Shown piece after piece: positions 1 through 7,625 of a DNA stretch of 43,362 nt. Position 1 is the stretch's first letter; every line of letters starts with the position of its first letter. The notes below the pieces were generated by a model that saw nothing but the letters and a program-made list of their open reading frames with translations, was not told where the DNA came from and ran no database searches. The stretch lies in NCBI GenBank assembly GCA_024226735.1, contig JAAELL010000030.1, positions 1 to 43,362 of the forward strand, written 5' to 3'. The translations under genes and the position numbers were made by a program. Origin of the DNA: a bacterium (GTDB lineage Bacteria > Planctomycetota > UBA1135 > GCA-002686595).

Positions 1-26
1 GATCTTACCAACTGAGCTACGCGCCC
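1..26 (-). tRNA. 5' part of a tRNA cut by the window edge
   Basis: Read on the minus strand, positions 26 down to about 6 repeat the first 21 nt of the tRNA-Lys gene at 2452-2527: the GGGCGCG acceptor arm, then TAGCTC and the AGTTGGTA D-loop. The anticodon lies outside the window, so the amino acid cannot be assigned. The last five bases (AGATC on the minus strand) do not complete the expected D-stem GAGC, so they may not be genuine tRNA sequence. Confidence 0.75.
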
Positions 27-29
27 GAA

Positions 30-50
30 GGGGCCGGCGAAACCGGCCCC
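30..50. terminator. GC-rich hairpin just upstream of the edge tRNA
   Basis: An 8-bp perfect stem (GGGGCCGG / CCGGCCCC) encloses a 5-nt loop. It lies three bases before the tRNA 5' end on the minus strand. There is no clear T-tract, so it could end transcription of an upstream unit or act as a processing structure. Confidence 0.4.
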
Positions 51-130
51 GTTAGGGCGAGCAGTCTAGCGGCGGGTCGCGGGATTCTCAACGCTCCCCC
101 CCAGGACGCGTAGGATCGCGCCCGGAGCGC

Positions 131-425
131 ATGGACAAGTACGACGTCATCATCAGCCACGCGAGCGATGACAAGGACGAGGTCGCTCGCCCGCTCGCCG
201 ACGCACCTGCACATCGGCGGCAACGTGCGCCGCGGCATCGAGGCCGGCATCCGCCGTTCCGACTTCGGCGTGGTCATCCTGAGTCCGCGCTACTTCGTGA
301 AGACCTGGACCCAGACCAAGGCACAGCTCTACACGAGCGTCATGCACGCGTTGACGACGCCCCATCAGGAGCTCGCCCGCCTCGCGGAGATCGTCGACGC
401 GAACTACGCGTTCGAGGGCGAATAG
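131..425 (+). pseudogene. frameshifted, internally deleted TIR-domain gene
   Basis: The ATG at 131 opens a typical TIR N-terminus (YDVIISHASDDKDEV, then ARPLAD). Near position 200 the similarity moves to another frame, which reads HIGGNVRRGIEAGI, SDFGVVILSPRYF and then WTQTK up to a stop at 425. TIR domains normally have about 20-25 residues between these blocks (strand B and the BB loop); here they are missing and the frame is broken. TIR proteins act in NAD+ cleavage, in defence or as signalling adaptors; this copy should be non-functional unless the break is a sequencing error. It converges on the peptidase gene, with the two stops 3 bp apart. Confidence 0.7.
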
Positions 426-428
426 TCC

Positions 429-2381
429 TCAGCCGTCCTTCGCGTACCCGCGGTAGCCCTTCTCCAGAAAGCGCTTCGCGAGCTGCTTCTGGAAGTCGTG
501 GCTCTTCGCATCGGACGCCGCCAGCACCTTCTCGTACCACGCCTTCGCCGCATCCCGGTCCCCCTCGAGGTCGGCGACGCACCCCAGGCGCAGATGCACC
601 CAGGCGCGGTGGAAGGGACCTCCCGCGCCGCCCTTCAGCGCCGTCTGGAACGCCTCCTTGGCCTCGTCGTTTTTCCCGAGTCGGAAGAGGCAGCGGCCGA
701 GTGCCGTGTAGTAGTGGCTCTCGGAGTCTGGTCCAGCGGCCAGCACGCGACGGATGTTCGCGATCGTCTTCTCGAGCCGCGCCGAGTCCGACGCCTTCGG
801 ACTGTTGGCCACCTCGAAGATCGCCTTGGTCAGCGCCTCGATGTCGACCTCGGTCTGTGTGGCGCAGATCAACTGGCGCTCGGGGTCGATCACGAGGTCC
901 TCGGGCTCGAACGGGCACGTGAACTGGAAGCTCGCCTCGGCCTTCTTGAGGGACACCTCGTGGTCGTACGCCTGTTCGCCGCGTACGGCGCGCACCGTGA
1001 CGTCCATGCGGAAGGGCTTGGGCGTGCCCTCCTGGCGCAGCTTGCCGCTGACGCGGTGCTTCGAGCCCTTGGCCTCGACCTCGTGTTCGACGCTCAGGCG
1101 GGGCAGCGCCGGTCCCTCCCAGCGCTCGAAGAACTTCCGGTTCAGCGACTTCTTCAGCTCCGCGTAGCCCACGACCTCGCCGCGGTGCTTCGCGAAGAAC
1201 TTCGCGAGCGCCGCGTCGAACGCCTTGCGGCCCATCTCGCGCTCGAGCATGCACAGCAGCATCGCCCCTTTGTCGTAGGCGCAAGCCGTGTAGACCGCTG
1301 AGTCGGTCCCCGAGCCCCAGCCGCGGATCTCGTCCAGCGCGACGAGCCCGCGCTCTTCGGCGACGCGCGCGACCTTCTTCACCGAGCGCAACCGCTCCGC
1401 GCGCGCAGCTTCCGCCCCGTGCACGTGCTCGCGATAGCGCCAATCGGAGTACGTCGCGAGCATCTCGTTCGCGAAGTCCGAGAACACGACCTCGCGCCCC
1501 CACCAGGTGTGCGCGACCTCGTGCGCGACGAGCCCCTCCGCCCACGCGGCGCCGTCCGTGTTCTCGAAGGCGCCCGTGCCGATCAGAGCGTAGCCGACCT
1601 CGCCGTAGCCGCTGCCGCTGCCGAACGCCTCCGGCATCTCGACCAGCGTGAACGCCTCCTCGGTCATCGCGCCGAACCGCTCGCCGTACAGCTCGATCGC
1701 TTTCGACGCGGTAGTGAGCAAGCTCTTCGCGGCCGCCTCGTGGCCCGCGTACACGAACGCGTCGAGCGCGACGCCGTGGCCAGGGGCCGAGGTCACCTGC
1801 TCGTAGGGCCCGGCCACGAGCCCGATGTTCCGGCACGGATCCTCTTGGGAGTACGTCCACTTCGTCCGCTCGCCGTCCGCGTCGGTGCCGATGAAACGCC
1901 CCGCGGTGCGCACGCGCCAGGCGGACGGGACCGTGATCTCCGTCTCGTACTTGGCGAGGTCGTCCGCACGGCGCGGGTACCACGCGTACTGGCTACGCAC
2001 GTAGGCGTGCTCCTTCGAGATCACCGTGCGCACGTGACCGCTCGACTGCTTGTTGTAGGGCGCGCCCTCCACCTCGAACGTCAAGAGGAGCTCCCCCTTG
2101 AAGCCGCCGTTCGCCGACAGATCGACGACGAGGTCCCAGCCCGAATGCTCGAACGGGACGTCGAAGTCACGCAATCGACAGCTACGGACCGTCATCGACG
2201 ACGCGAGCCGAAGCTCGAGCTTGCGCACCTTCTTCGCTGCACGCGCCGTGACGGTCACCGACTCGACGATGCGCTCGTCCTCGATCGTCGCGGCGATTCG
2301 GTAGTGCAGGACGTCGACGTCGTCCGCGACGGCGGCCTGCGACAGGGTGAGCGACGCGCAGGCAAGGAGGAGCTTGTTCAT
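429..2381 (-). CDS. secreted M1-like (gluzincin) metallopeptidase with C-terminal TPR
   Basis: This 650-residue protein starts with a signal peptide (MNKLLLACASLTLSQAAVA). An N-terminal beta-rich region is followed near residue 288 by the zinc motif HEVAH in the context HEVAHTWWG. Downstream FANEMLATYSD supplies the likely third zinc ligand, Glu; the spacing is shorter than the 18 residues of classical M1 enzymes. The stretch GYGEVGYALIG sits where M1 peptidases carry the GAMEN exopeptidase motif, which is not conserved. The last 130 residues look like TPR repeats (YYTALGRCLFRLGKNDEA and a second unit). It probably acts in the periplasm; the substrate is unknown. It seems to be a single-gene unit downstream of tRNA-Lys. 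Confidence 0.85.
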   Translation of the reverse strand: MNKLLLACASLTLSQAAVADDVDVLHYRIAATIEDERIVESVTVTARAAKKVRKLELRLASSMTVRSCRLRDFDVPFEHSGWDLVVDLSANGGFKGELLLTFEVEGAPYNKQSSGHVRTVISKEHAYVRSQYAWYPRRADDLAKYETEITVPSAWRVRTAGRFIGTDADGERTKWTYSQEDPCRNIGLVAGPYEQVTSAPGHGVALDAFVYAGHEAAAKSLLTTASKAIELYGERFGAMTEEAFTLVEMPEAFGSGSGYGEVGYALIGTGAFENTDGAAWAEGLVAHEVAHTWWGREVVFSDFANEMLATYSDWRYREHVHGAEAARAERLRSVKKVARVAEERGLVALDEIRGWGSGTDSAVYTACAYDKGAMLLCMLEREMGRKAFDAALAKFFAKHRGEVVGYAELKKSLNRKFFERWEGPALPRLSVEHEVEAKGSKHRVSGKLRQEGTPKPFRMDVTVRAVRGEQAYDHEVSLKKAEASFQFTCPFEPEDLVIDPERQLICATQTEVDIEALTKAIFEVANSPKASDSARLEKTIANIRRVLAAGPDSESHYYTALGRCLFRLGKNDEAKEAFQTALKGGAGGPFHRAWVHLRLGCVADLEGDRDAAKAWYEKVLAASDAKSHDFQKQLAKRFLEKGYRGYAKDG

Positions 2382-2418
2382 GACAAGCCCCGTACTACCA
2401 CCCGCCGCGGTTATTCAC

Positions 2419-2439
2419 GAGGGGCCGAAGGGCCACCTC
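2419..2439. terminator. hairpin between tRNA-Lys and the M1-like gene
   Basis: GAGGGGCC pairs with GGCC-A-CCTC around a GAAG loop: an 8-bp stem with one bulged A. It lies 13 nt beyond the tRNA-Lys 3' end on the minus strand and about 40 nt before the peptidase start, so it may end tRNA transcription. There is no U-tract. Confidence 0.4.
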
Positions 2440-2451
2440 CGCGGCAAGCGG

Positions 2452-2527
2452 TGGTGAGCGCGCCAGGGATCGAACCTGGGACCTACTGGTTAAAAGCCAG
2501 TTGCTCTACCAACTGAGCTACGCGCCC
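2452..2527 (-). tRNA. tRNA-Lys (anticodon UUU)
   Basis: A complete 76-nt cloverleaf is visible on the minus strand. The acceptor stem is GGGCGCG/CGCGCTC with one G-U pair; the anticodon stem ACTGG/CCAGT holds the loop CTTTTAA, giving anticodon TTT. The T-arm is GGTTCGATCCC-like, and the 3' ACCA is encoded. It lies upstream of the M1-like peptidase gene and downstream of frr on the same strand. Confidence 0.95.
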
Positions 2528-2596
2528 GTTCCCGATCTAGCGATCGAGGCGAAGACCATAGGAAAAACGGAGCCCGTGGGGAAGCCCCCGGGGCCG

Positions 2597-3157
2597 TCAG
2601 ACCTCCATGATCTCGGTCGTCTTCTTGTCCTGCAGCTCGCTGACCTTGCCCTCGTACTCCTTCAGGAGCGACTGGATGTCGTCGTGGAGCTTGCGGTTCT
2701 CGTCCTCGGTGAGCTCGCTGGACTTCTTGAGGCCGTCGGCGTGCTTGTTGACGTCGCGCCGGATGTTGCGCATCGAGACGCGCCCCTCCTCGCAGATCTC
2801 GCGCGCCTTGGCGGCGTACTTCTTGCGCTGGTCGCCGGACAGGGGCGGCATGTTGAGGCGCACGACCTTGCCGTCGTTCTCCGGGCTGATGCCGAGGTCG
2901 GACTTCATCAGCGCCTTCGTGATCAGGTCGAGCCCCGATGGGTCGAAGGGCTTGATCACGATCTGGCGCGGCTCGGGGACCGAGATCTGCGACAGCTGCG
3001 CAAGGGGCGTCGGCGTGCCGTAGTAGTCGACACGGATGTTCTCGACGAGCGCCGACGAGGCGCGGGAGGTCCGGATCGCGCGCAGGAGGTCGCCCATGTG
3101 CGACAGGGCCTTCTCCATGCGTGTCTTGGCGTCCTTCAGGGTCTCTTGGTACGTCAT
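2597..3157 (-). CDS. frr: ribosome recycling factor
   Basis: At 186 residues it has the usual RRF length. It splits post-termination ribosomes together with EF-G. Family blocks are clear: RTSRASSALVENIRVDYYGT near the N-terminus, PLAQLSQISVPEPRQIVIKP, then SDLGISPENDG, RLNMPPLSGDQRK and the arginine-rich SMRNIRRDVNK in the last helix. It is the last gene of the rpsB-tsf-pyrH-frr series, 16 nt after pyrH, so it is likely co-transcribed. The N-terminal helix MTYQETLKDAKTRMEKAL is a normal RRF start. Confidence 0.97.
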   Translation of the reverse strand: MTYQETLKDAKTRMEKALSHMGDLLRAIRTSRASSALVENIRVDYYGTPTPLAQLSQISVPEPRQIVIKPFDPSGLDLITKALMKSDLGISPENDGKVVRLNMPPLSGDQRKKYAAKAREICEEGRVSMRNIRRDVNKHADGLKKSSELTEDENRKLHDDIQSLLKEYEGKVSELQDKKTTEIMEV

Positions 3158-3173
3158 CGTCGATTTCCGGGGT

Positions 3174-3887
3174 CTAGTCCTCGCTCGAAATACGCGTGCC
3201 GAGGTCCTCGCCCCGCACGACTCGTTCCAGGTTCCCCTCCTCGAACAGGTCGAAGACGATCACCGGGAGGTTGTTCTCCATGCACAGCGCGATCGCCGTG
3301 CCGTCCATCACTCGCAGGTTCCGTTCGAGAACCTCCTGGTAGCGCAGGCGCGAGTAGCGCACCGCGCTCGGGTTCTTCTTCGGATCGTCGGAGTAGACCC
3401 CGTCGACCTTGGTCGCCTTCATCAGAACCTCGCACCCCAGCTCGTTCGCGCGCAACGCGGCAGCCGTGTCGGTCGTGAAGAAGGGGTTGCCCGTGCCCGC
3501 GGCCAGGAGGACGGCGCGGCCGCGCGTCAGGTGCGCGTCGGCGCGGCGCCGCAGGAACGGCTCGGCCACCTGCTTGATCTCGAGCGCGGTCATGACTCGC
3601 GTGTCGCGCCCCTGCTGCTCGATAGCGCCCGACAGGGCGAGCGCGTTGATCACCGTGCCGAGCATGCCCATGTAGTCGGCCGTGGCCCGGTGGCCACCGA
3701 GCCGGCTGAACTCCGCGCCGCGCAGGATGTTGCCACCGCCGCAGACGAGGGCCACCTCGACGCCGAGGTCCATGACGCGCGCGACCTGGCCGGCCAGATT
3801 CTGGACCCGCTCGGGGTCGAGGCCGCCGCCGGCGTCGGGGTCACCGAGAGCTTCGCCGCTCAGCTTGAGGAGGATGCGGTGGTACAT
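3174..3887 (-). CDS. pyrH: UMP kinase
   Basis: The 237-residue protein converts UMP to UDP in pyrimidine synthesis. The frame is open further upstream, but MYHRILLKLSGEALGD is the conserved beginning, so I place the start at 3887. Family features are the phosphate-binding KLSGEAL, VCGGGNILRG, the helix ADYMGMLGTVINALAL, then GTGNPFFTTDTAAALRA, KATKVDGVYSDDP and VMDGTAIALCMENNLPVIVF. It sits between tsf and frr, the order found in most bacteria. A hairpin lies in the 123-nt gap towards tsf and could modulate read-through. Confidence 0.97.
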   Translation of the reverse strand: MYHRILLKLSGEALGDPDAGGGLDPERVQNLAGQVARVMDLGVEVALVCGGGNILRGAEFSRLGGHRATADYMGMLGTVINALALSGAIEQQGRDTRVMTALEIKQVAEPFLRRRADAHLTRGRAVLLAAGTGNPFFTTDTAAALRANELGCEVLMKATKVDGVYSDDPKKNPSAVRYSRLRYQEVLERNLRVMDGTAIALCMENNLPVIVFDLFEEGNLERVVRGEDLGTRISSED

Positions 3888-3957
3888 ACGGGGGCCAAGG
3901 ATAGGGATTGGCGCCGCGCGATGTGAGGCCCCAGAGCAGATAGCGGGCACGAAGGAA

Positions 3958-3990
3958 CCCCGCCCGGACACTTGCAGTGCCGACGCGGGG
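3958..3990 (-). promoter_or_regulatory. intergenic hairpin between tsf and pyrH
   Basis: The outer arms CCCCGC (3958-3963) and GCGGGG (3985-3990) pair. Inside, CGG-A-CACT pairs with AGTG-CCG around a TGC loop, giving a long stem with small bulges. No T-tract follows on the minus strand. It may be an mRNA processing or partial-termination site that adjusts pyrH-frr relative to rpsB-tsf. Confidence 0.4.
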
Positions 3991-4010
3991 CTCGCGGACG
4001 GAAGATCGCG

Positions 4011-4856
4011 CTACTCGCCGATCTGGAAGCGGGAGAAGGCCCGCAGCTGGGTGCCACCGCCGAGGGTGCCCTCCAGGGCCTTCTGGACGGTGGACTTGTC
4101 GTCCTTGATCCAGGGCTGCTCGGTGACGACGCGCTCGGCGTAGAACTTCTCGAGGCGGCCCAACATGATCTTCTCTTGGATCTCCTCCGGCTTGCCGGCG
4201 AGACCCTCCTTGATGATGTTGCGCTCGCGCTCGACGTCCTCCGCCGAGACCGAGTCGCGGTTCGCGGCCGCGGGGTTGAACACGACGATGTGCATGCAAA
4301 GCGACTTGAGCGTCTCGCCGGCGGCCGCCGCGTCGGCGCCCGTCGTGACGTCGACGATCGCGCCCTTCTTCTGGTCGTGGTGGATGTACGCGGCGACCTG
4401 TCCCTCGGGGTTGGCGTAGCACGCACACTCGGAGATCTGGATGTTCTCGCCGAGCTTGCCGATGAGCCCCTTGAGCCCCTCGTCGACGGTGCCGCCGGCC
4501 TTCCAGGCCTGACCCATCAGCTCGTCGACGCTCTTCGGACCGTGCTCGAGCACGTGGCCGGCGAGATCGGAGAGGTAGCCTTCGAAGTCGGGGGTCTTGG
4601 CGACGAAGTCGGTCTCGCACGAGATGGCAACCATCGCGCCCCGTTTGCCGTCGCTCGACAGCGCCGTCGCGACGCGGCCTTCGCCCGTCGCCCGACCGGC
4701 CTTCTTCTCGGCGGTCTTCAGACCGGACTTACGCAGCTCGTCGAACGCGGCTTCGATGTCGCCGCCGGTCGCCTCGAGCGCCTTCTTGCATTCCATCATG
4801 CCGGCTCCGCTCTTCTCGCGGAGCTCGCGCACGACACTCGCAGTGATCTGACCCAT
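4011..4856 (-). CDS. tsf: translation elongation factor Ts
   Basis: This is the nucleotide exchange factor for EF-Tu. The conserved start is [19 protein letters not shown], followed by the diagnostic [18 protein letters not shown] and by the EF-Tu contact region [20 protein letters not shown] chose ATG 4856 (281 aa) because a GAGGA lies just upstream and the family begins here. An ATG at 4925 in the same frame adds 23 residues rich in Asp, Glu and Pro and lies 12 nt after rpsB, so the longer form is possible. The C-terminal half ([20 protein letters not shown], then EQPWIKDD) is normal. Confidence 0.96.
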   Translation of the reverse strand: MGQITASVVRELREKSGAGMMECKKALEATGGDIEAAFDELRKSGLKTAEKKAGRATGEGRVATALSSDGKRGAMVAISCETDFVAKTPDFEGYLSDLAGHVLEHGPKSVDELMGQAWKAGGTVDEGLKGLIGKLGENIQISECACYANPEGQVAAYIHHDQKKGAIVDVTTGADAAAAGETLKSLCMHIVVFNPAAANRDSVSAEDVERERNIIKEGLAGKPEEIQEKIMLGRLEKFYAERVVTEQPWIKDDKSTVQKALEGTLGGGTQLRAFSRFQIGE

Positions 4857-4937
4857 CAATTCCTCGACTTCGTCCGGGGTGTGTTCGTCGTTGTCGCCCG
4901 GAGCAGGCGTGCTGCTCGTACGCATGACAACTGGTCT

Positions 4938-6122
4938 CTACTTGGTCTCTTCGGTGGTCGCCGGCGTGTCGGGAGTCACCGGCAGTGCCGCGGCGGGCGC
5001 CGGATCGGCCGGCGGAGCCTCGGGGGTCGGAATCTCGCCGGCCGGCGCACCTTCTGCCAGAGCGCCCGTTGCCAGAGCGCCAGTCGCCGGAGCGCCAGTT
5101 GCCGGAGTGCCAGTCGCCGGAGTGCCAGTCGCCGGAGTGCCAGTCGCCGGAGTGCCAGTCGCCGGAGTGCCAGTCGCCGGAGCGCCAGTCGCCGGAGCGC
5201 CAGTCGCCGGAGTGCCAGTCGCCGGAGTGCCAGTCGCCGGAGTGCCGGTCGCCGGAGCGCCGGTCGCCGGAGCCGACTCGGCGGCCGGGCCCGCCGCAGT
5301 GTCCTCTTCGCCCTCTTTCCTGGGCGCGCGCTGAGTGCGCGTCGGGCGCACCTCGTCGCTCGAGCCACCGACGTCGTCCTGCTTCTCTGCCGAGCCCATC
5401 GAGCGCACGCGGTCGGAGTGCTGGTGCCACCCGGCCTCGACCGAGTCGACCAGTTGCTCGACGACCAGTCGCACCGACTTCAGCGCGTCGTCGTTGCCGG
5501 GGATGACGATGTCGACGTCGGAGGGATCGCAATCGGTATCGAGCAGGCCGATGACGACGATGCCCATCTTGCGGGCTTCGCGCACCGCGTTCCCCTCCCG
5601 CGAGGGGTCGACGACGACCATCGCGCCCGGCATGGTGTTCATCTCGCGGATGCCGCCGAGGTTGCGGTCGATCTTGCGCCGCTCGCGGTTGATGCTGGCC
5701 ATTTCCTTCTTGGTCAGCTTCTGCTCCTCCGCCGCCTTCTCGTCGATCGCCTCGAGGAACTCGAGCCGCTTGAGCCGGCTGCGAATGACCGAGAAGTTCG
5801 TCAGCGTGCCGCCGATCCAACGCTCGGTCACGATCGGCATGCCGGTGCGCTGACCGGACTCATGGACGACGCCCTTGACCTGGCGCTTGGTCCCGACCCA
5901 GAGCACGGTCTGCCCTTCCGACGCGATGTTGAAGAGCAAGTTCTGGGCTCGGATGATCCCGCGCATCGTCTCGCGCAGATCGATCACGTGCGTCTGGTTG
6001 CGACGGCCCCGGATGTAGGGGGCCATGCGCGGGTTCCAGCGCGAGGCGCGGCACCCGAAGTGCACGCCGGCGTCGATCAGCGACTGGACGGAGAGCTCGG
6101 GACGTTCTTCTTCTGCTTCCAT
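4938..6122 (-). CDS. rpsB: 30S ribosomal protein S2 with a repeat-rich C-terminal extension
   Basis: Residues 1 to about 235 form a normal S2: [38 protein letters not shown], then [11 protein letters not shown] and [17 protein letters not shown] with [12 protein letters not shown]2 lies on the 30S solvent side, where it helps anchor S1. The start at 6122 ([13 protein letters not shown]) fits the family; the frame is open upstream. At 394 aa the protein is about 130 residues longer than most S2 proteins. The extra part is a Pro/Ala/Thr/Gly-rich tail with about 14 copies of a five-residue [10 protein letters not shown] unit. It is first in the operon, with tsf 12-81 nt downstream depending on the tsf start. 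Confidence 0.96.
   Translation of the reverse strand: MEAEEERPELSVQSLIDAGVHFGCRASRWNPRMAPYIRGRRNQTHVIDLRETMRGIIRAQNLLFNIASEGQTVLWVGTKRQVKGVVHESGQRTGMPIVTERWIGGTLTNFSVIRSRLKRLEFLEAIDEKAAEEQKLTKKEMASINRERRKIDRNLGGIREMNTMPGAMVVVDPSREGNAVREARKMGIVVIGLLDTDCDPSDVDIVIPGNDDALKSVRLVVEQLVDSVEAGWHQHSDRVRSMGSAEKQDDVGGSSDEVRPTRTQRAPRKEGEEDTAAGPAAESAPATGAPATGTPATGTPATGTPATGAPATGAPATGTPATGTPATGTPATGTPATGTPATGAPATGALATGALAEGAPAGEIPTPEAPPADPAPAAALPVTPDTPATTEETK
5055..5272 (-). repeat. 15-bp tandem repeat array inside the 3' part of rpsB
   Basis: About 14 head-to-tail copies of a 15-bp unit, close to GCCGGAGTGCCAGTC on the plus strand, encode ATGTP or ATGAP pentapeptides in rpsB. Neighbouring units differ by only one or two bases (gagtgcc or gagcgcc), which points to recent expansion by slippage or recombination. 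There are no spacers, so this is not a CRISPR array. Confidence 0.95.
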
Positions 6123-6253
6123 GAGCGGGGTGGCGAATGTCTTGAATCGGGATGGCCTCAGCTGAGGCTGGAGAAGGAATTCCTGTCCGCCGGCTCGCCT
6201 CGGCTGCACGCACCCGATCGAGGTCCCCCCTTGCGCCAGCGGGCCGTCGATCC

Positions 6254-6281
6254 CAAAAAAGATTGATCCGTGTATCGGATC
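6254..6281 (-). promoter_or_regulatory. possible attenuator or terminator in the rpsB leader
   Basis: On the minus strand GATCCG-ATACA-CGGATC forms a 6-bp hairpin, followed after four bases by TTTTTT. It lies about 130 nt before the rpsB start in the direction of transcription. The shape is that of a small intrinsic terminator. The stem is short, so the call is tentative. Confidence 0.4.
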
Positions 6282-6423
6282 CCTGAATCGGGTGTCGGCG
6301 GGTGACCGCGGGAGGAGGGACAGGGGGCGCGAGCCGTCCTGCCGGCCAAAAAGGAGCCCAAGAGTCTACGACCCGCGAAAGACGTGTCAAACACTCGTCG
6401 GGCTCGAACCGCCTCCGGGCCAG

Positions 6424-6479
6424 TCGGGCGGTACACTTCGTTCGGGCGGTACACTTCGAAGACGACCCGGGATCCCGGG
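6424..6479 (+). promoter_or_regulatory. 18-bp direct repeat and 14-bp palindrome before the GGDEF gene
   Basis: Positions 6424-6441 and 6442-6459 are adjacent 18-bp copies (17 of 18 identical) of a unit containing GGGCGGTACACTTCG; TACACT resembles a -10 element. A perfect 14-bp palindrome, CCCGGGATCCCGGG, follows at 6466-6479. The start codon is at 6503, so both lie in the likely promoter or operator region. The rest of the 6123-6502 gap shows no gene. Confidence 0.5.
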
Positions 6480-6502
6480 CCGGAAGCACCCCGACGCGCT
6501 CC

Positions 6503-7474
6503 ATGAACCAGTCCCCTCTGATCCTCGCCTGCGATCACCGCGGAGAGGGTCTCTCGCAGACCCTCAGGCCCCTGACATCGGCCGGGTTCCGGGTCGAGAC
6601 GACCACGACCCTGGGCCAGACGCGCGAGACCCTGCGCGGCCTGCGGCCGGACGTCGTCGTGATCGACCCCCTCGCCAAGGGCGGCCTGGCCGAATTGGGC
6701 GAGCTCGAGCAGCGCCAAAGCGAGAACGTCCCTTCTGTGCTCGTGGTGGCCGATCCCGGCGATCCGCTACCCGCGATCCTCGCCTCTCGGTGCCTCTCGG
6801 ACGGCCCGTGGGACCTCGTCCACCGCGACGCCCCCCTCGAGGAGTTCCTGATGCGCATCGAGCGGCTGCGCAGCCTGGTCCGCGAGCAATCCGAGCTCGA
6901 CGAGATGCGCTACCAGGCGGTCCACGACGACCGCACCGAGCTCCTGCGCCCCGTCCCCTTCCAGGCCCGCCTGCGCGAGCACTTCTCGGCCGCCCAGCGC
7001 CACCGCTTCGACCTCGGCCTCGTCCTGATCGACCTGGACCGCTTCGGGATGGTGAACAAGGACTTCGACCACACGACCGGCGACGAGGTGATCACCCGCG
7101 TCGGGCGCGTCATCCGCAGCACCCTGCGCGCCGAGGACGTCGGCGGGCGGCTCGGCGGGGACGAATTCGCCGTCGTGCTCCCCTACACCCGGCGCGTCGA
7201 CGCGGCGCGCGTCGTGAACAGAATGCGTGATCAGATCCAGGCGCTGACCGGTCCTCTCGACGGCGGACGGGGCGAGGTCTGCATCAGCGCGAGCATCGGA
7301 TTCGAGACCTTCGACGGCACCGATCTCGAGTCGGTCGAGACGCTGCGACGCCACGCGGAGATCGCGCTGCGGCAGGCGAAGACGATGGGTGGCAACCGCG
7401 GGCTCTACTACCGATCGCTCGAGGGCACCGAGGGCGGCGCCGAGCCCGCCGCGGACACGCCGCTGCCGGTATGA
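6503..7474 (+). CDS. diguanylate cyclase with N-terminal receiver-like domain
   Basis: The 323-residue protein has an N-terminal region of about 125 residues resembling a response-regulator fold (ILACDHRGEGLSQTL, then RPDVVVIDPLAKGG), without a clear set of phospho-acceptor residues. A GGDEF domain follows from about residue 145. The substrate region LVLIDLDRFGMVNKDFDH is intact, as is the active site RLGGDEFAVVLPY. The inhibitory I-site RAED lies five residues before GGDEF. It should make c-di-GMP from two GTP with product inhibition. I use ATG 6503, since the frame is open upstream but MNQSPLILACD begins the folded domain. It stands alone and diverges from rpsB. Confidence 0.88.
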   Translation: MNQSPLILACDHRGEGLSQTLRPLTSAGFRVETTTTLGQTRETLRGLRPDVVVIDPLAKGGLAELGELEQRQSENVPSVLVVADPGDPLPAILASRCLSDGPWDLVHRDAPLEEFLMRIERLRSLVREQSELDEMRYQAVHDDRTELLRPVPFQARLREHFSAAQRHRFDLGLVLIDLDRFGMVNKDFDHTTGDEVITRVGRVIRSTLRAEDVGGRLGGDEFAVVLPYTRRVDAARVVNRMRDQIQALTGPLDGGRGEVCISASIGFETFDGTDLESVETLRRHAEIALRQAKTMGGNRGLYYRSLEGTEGGAEPAADTPLPV

Positions 7475-7550
7475 GCCTCGTCGCCGCGAGGGCCGCTGCC
7501 TGATCGACCCCGCGCCGCTCTAGCGCGGACGGCCCGGTCCGATCTCCTGG

Positions 7551-7569
7551 TCTTCGAGGTGTTCGAAGA
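7551..7569. terminator. small hairpin between convergent genes
   Basis: TCTTCGA and TCGAAGA form a perfect 7-bp stem with a GGTGT loop, in the 151-nt gap between the ends of the GGDEF gene and the NPCBM gene. It has no T-tract, so a terminator role is only suggested by position. Confidence 0.3.
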
Positions 7570-7625
7570 GGATCCGCCGCAGCTCGCGTGCGGTCGCGCT
7601 TTTCGAGCGCCAGGTGTGAGACGTT

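Noticed and set aside
340..1983. Long open frame on the minus strand overlapping the M1-like gene
   Set aside because: It is Arg-rich, shows no motif, and is a high-GC shadow of the peptidase frame, which has a signal peptide and HEXXH.
5055..5272. CRISPR-like array
   Set aside because: Units are contiguous 15-bp tandem repeats with no spacers and lie in frame inside rpsB.
3972..6266. 764-codon plus-strand open frame antisense to rpsB and tsf
   Set aside because: It is a shadow of conserved ribosomal genes and contains a low-complexity translation of the rpsB repeat.
7500..7625. Minus-strand peptide with TARELRRILFEHLEDQEIG
   Set aside because: It looks protein-like but has no start codon and an in-frame stop just upstream; too short to support.
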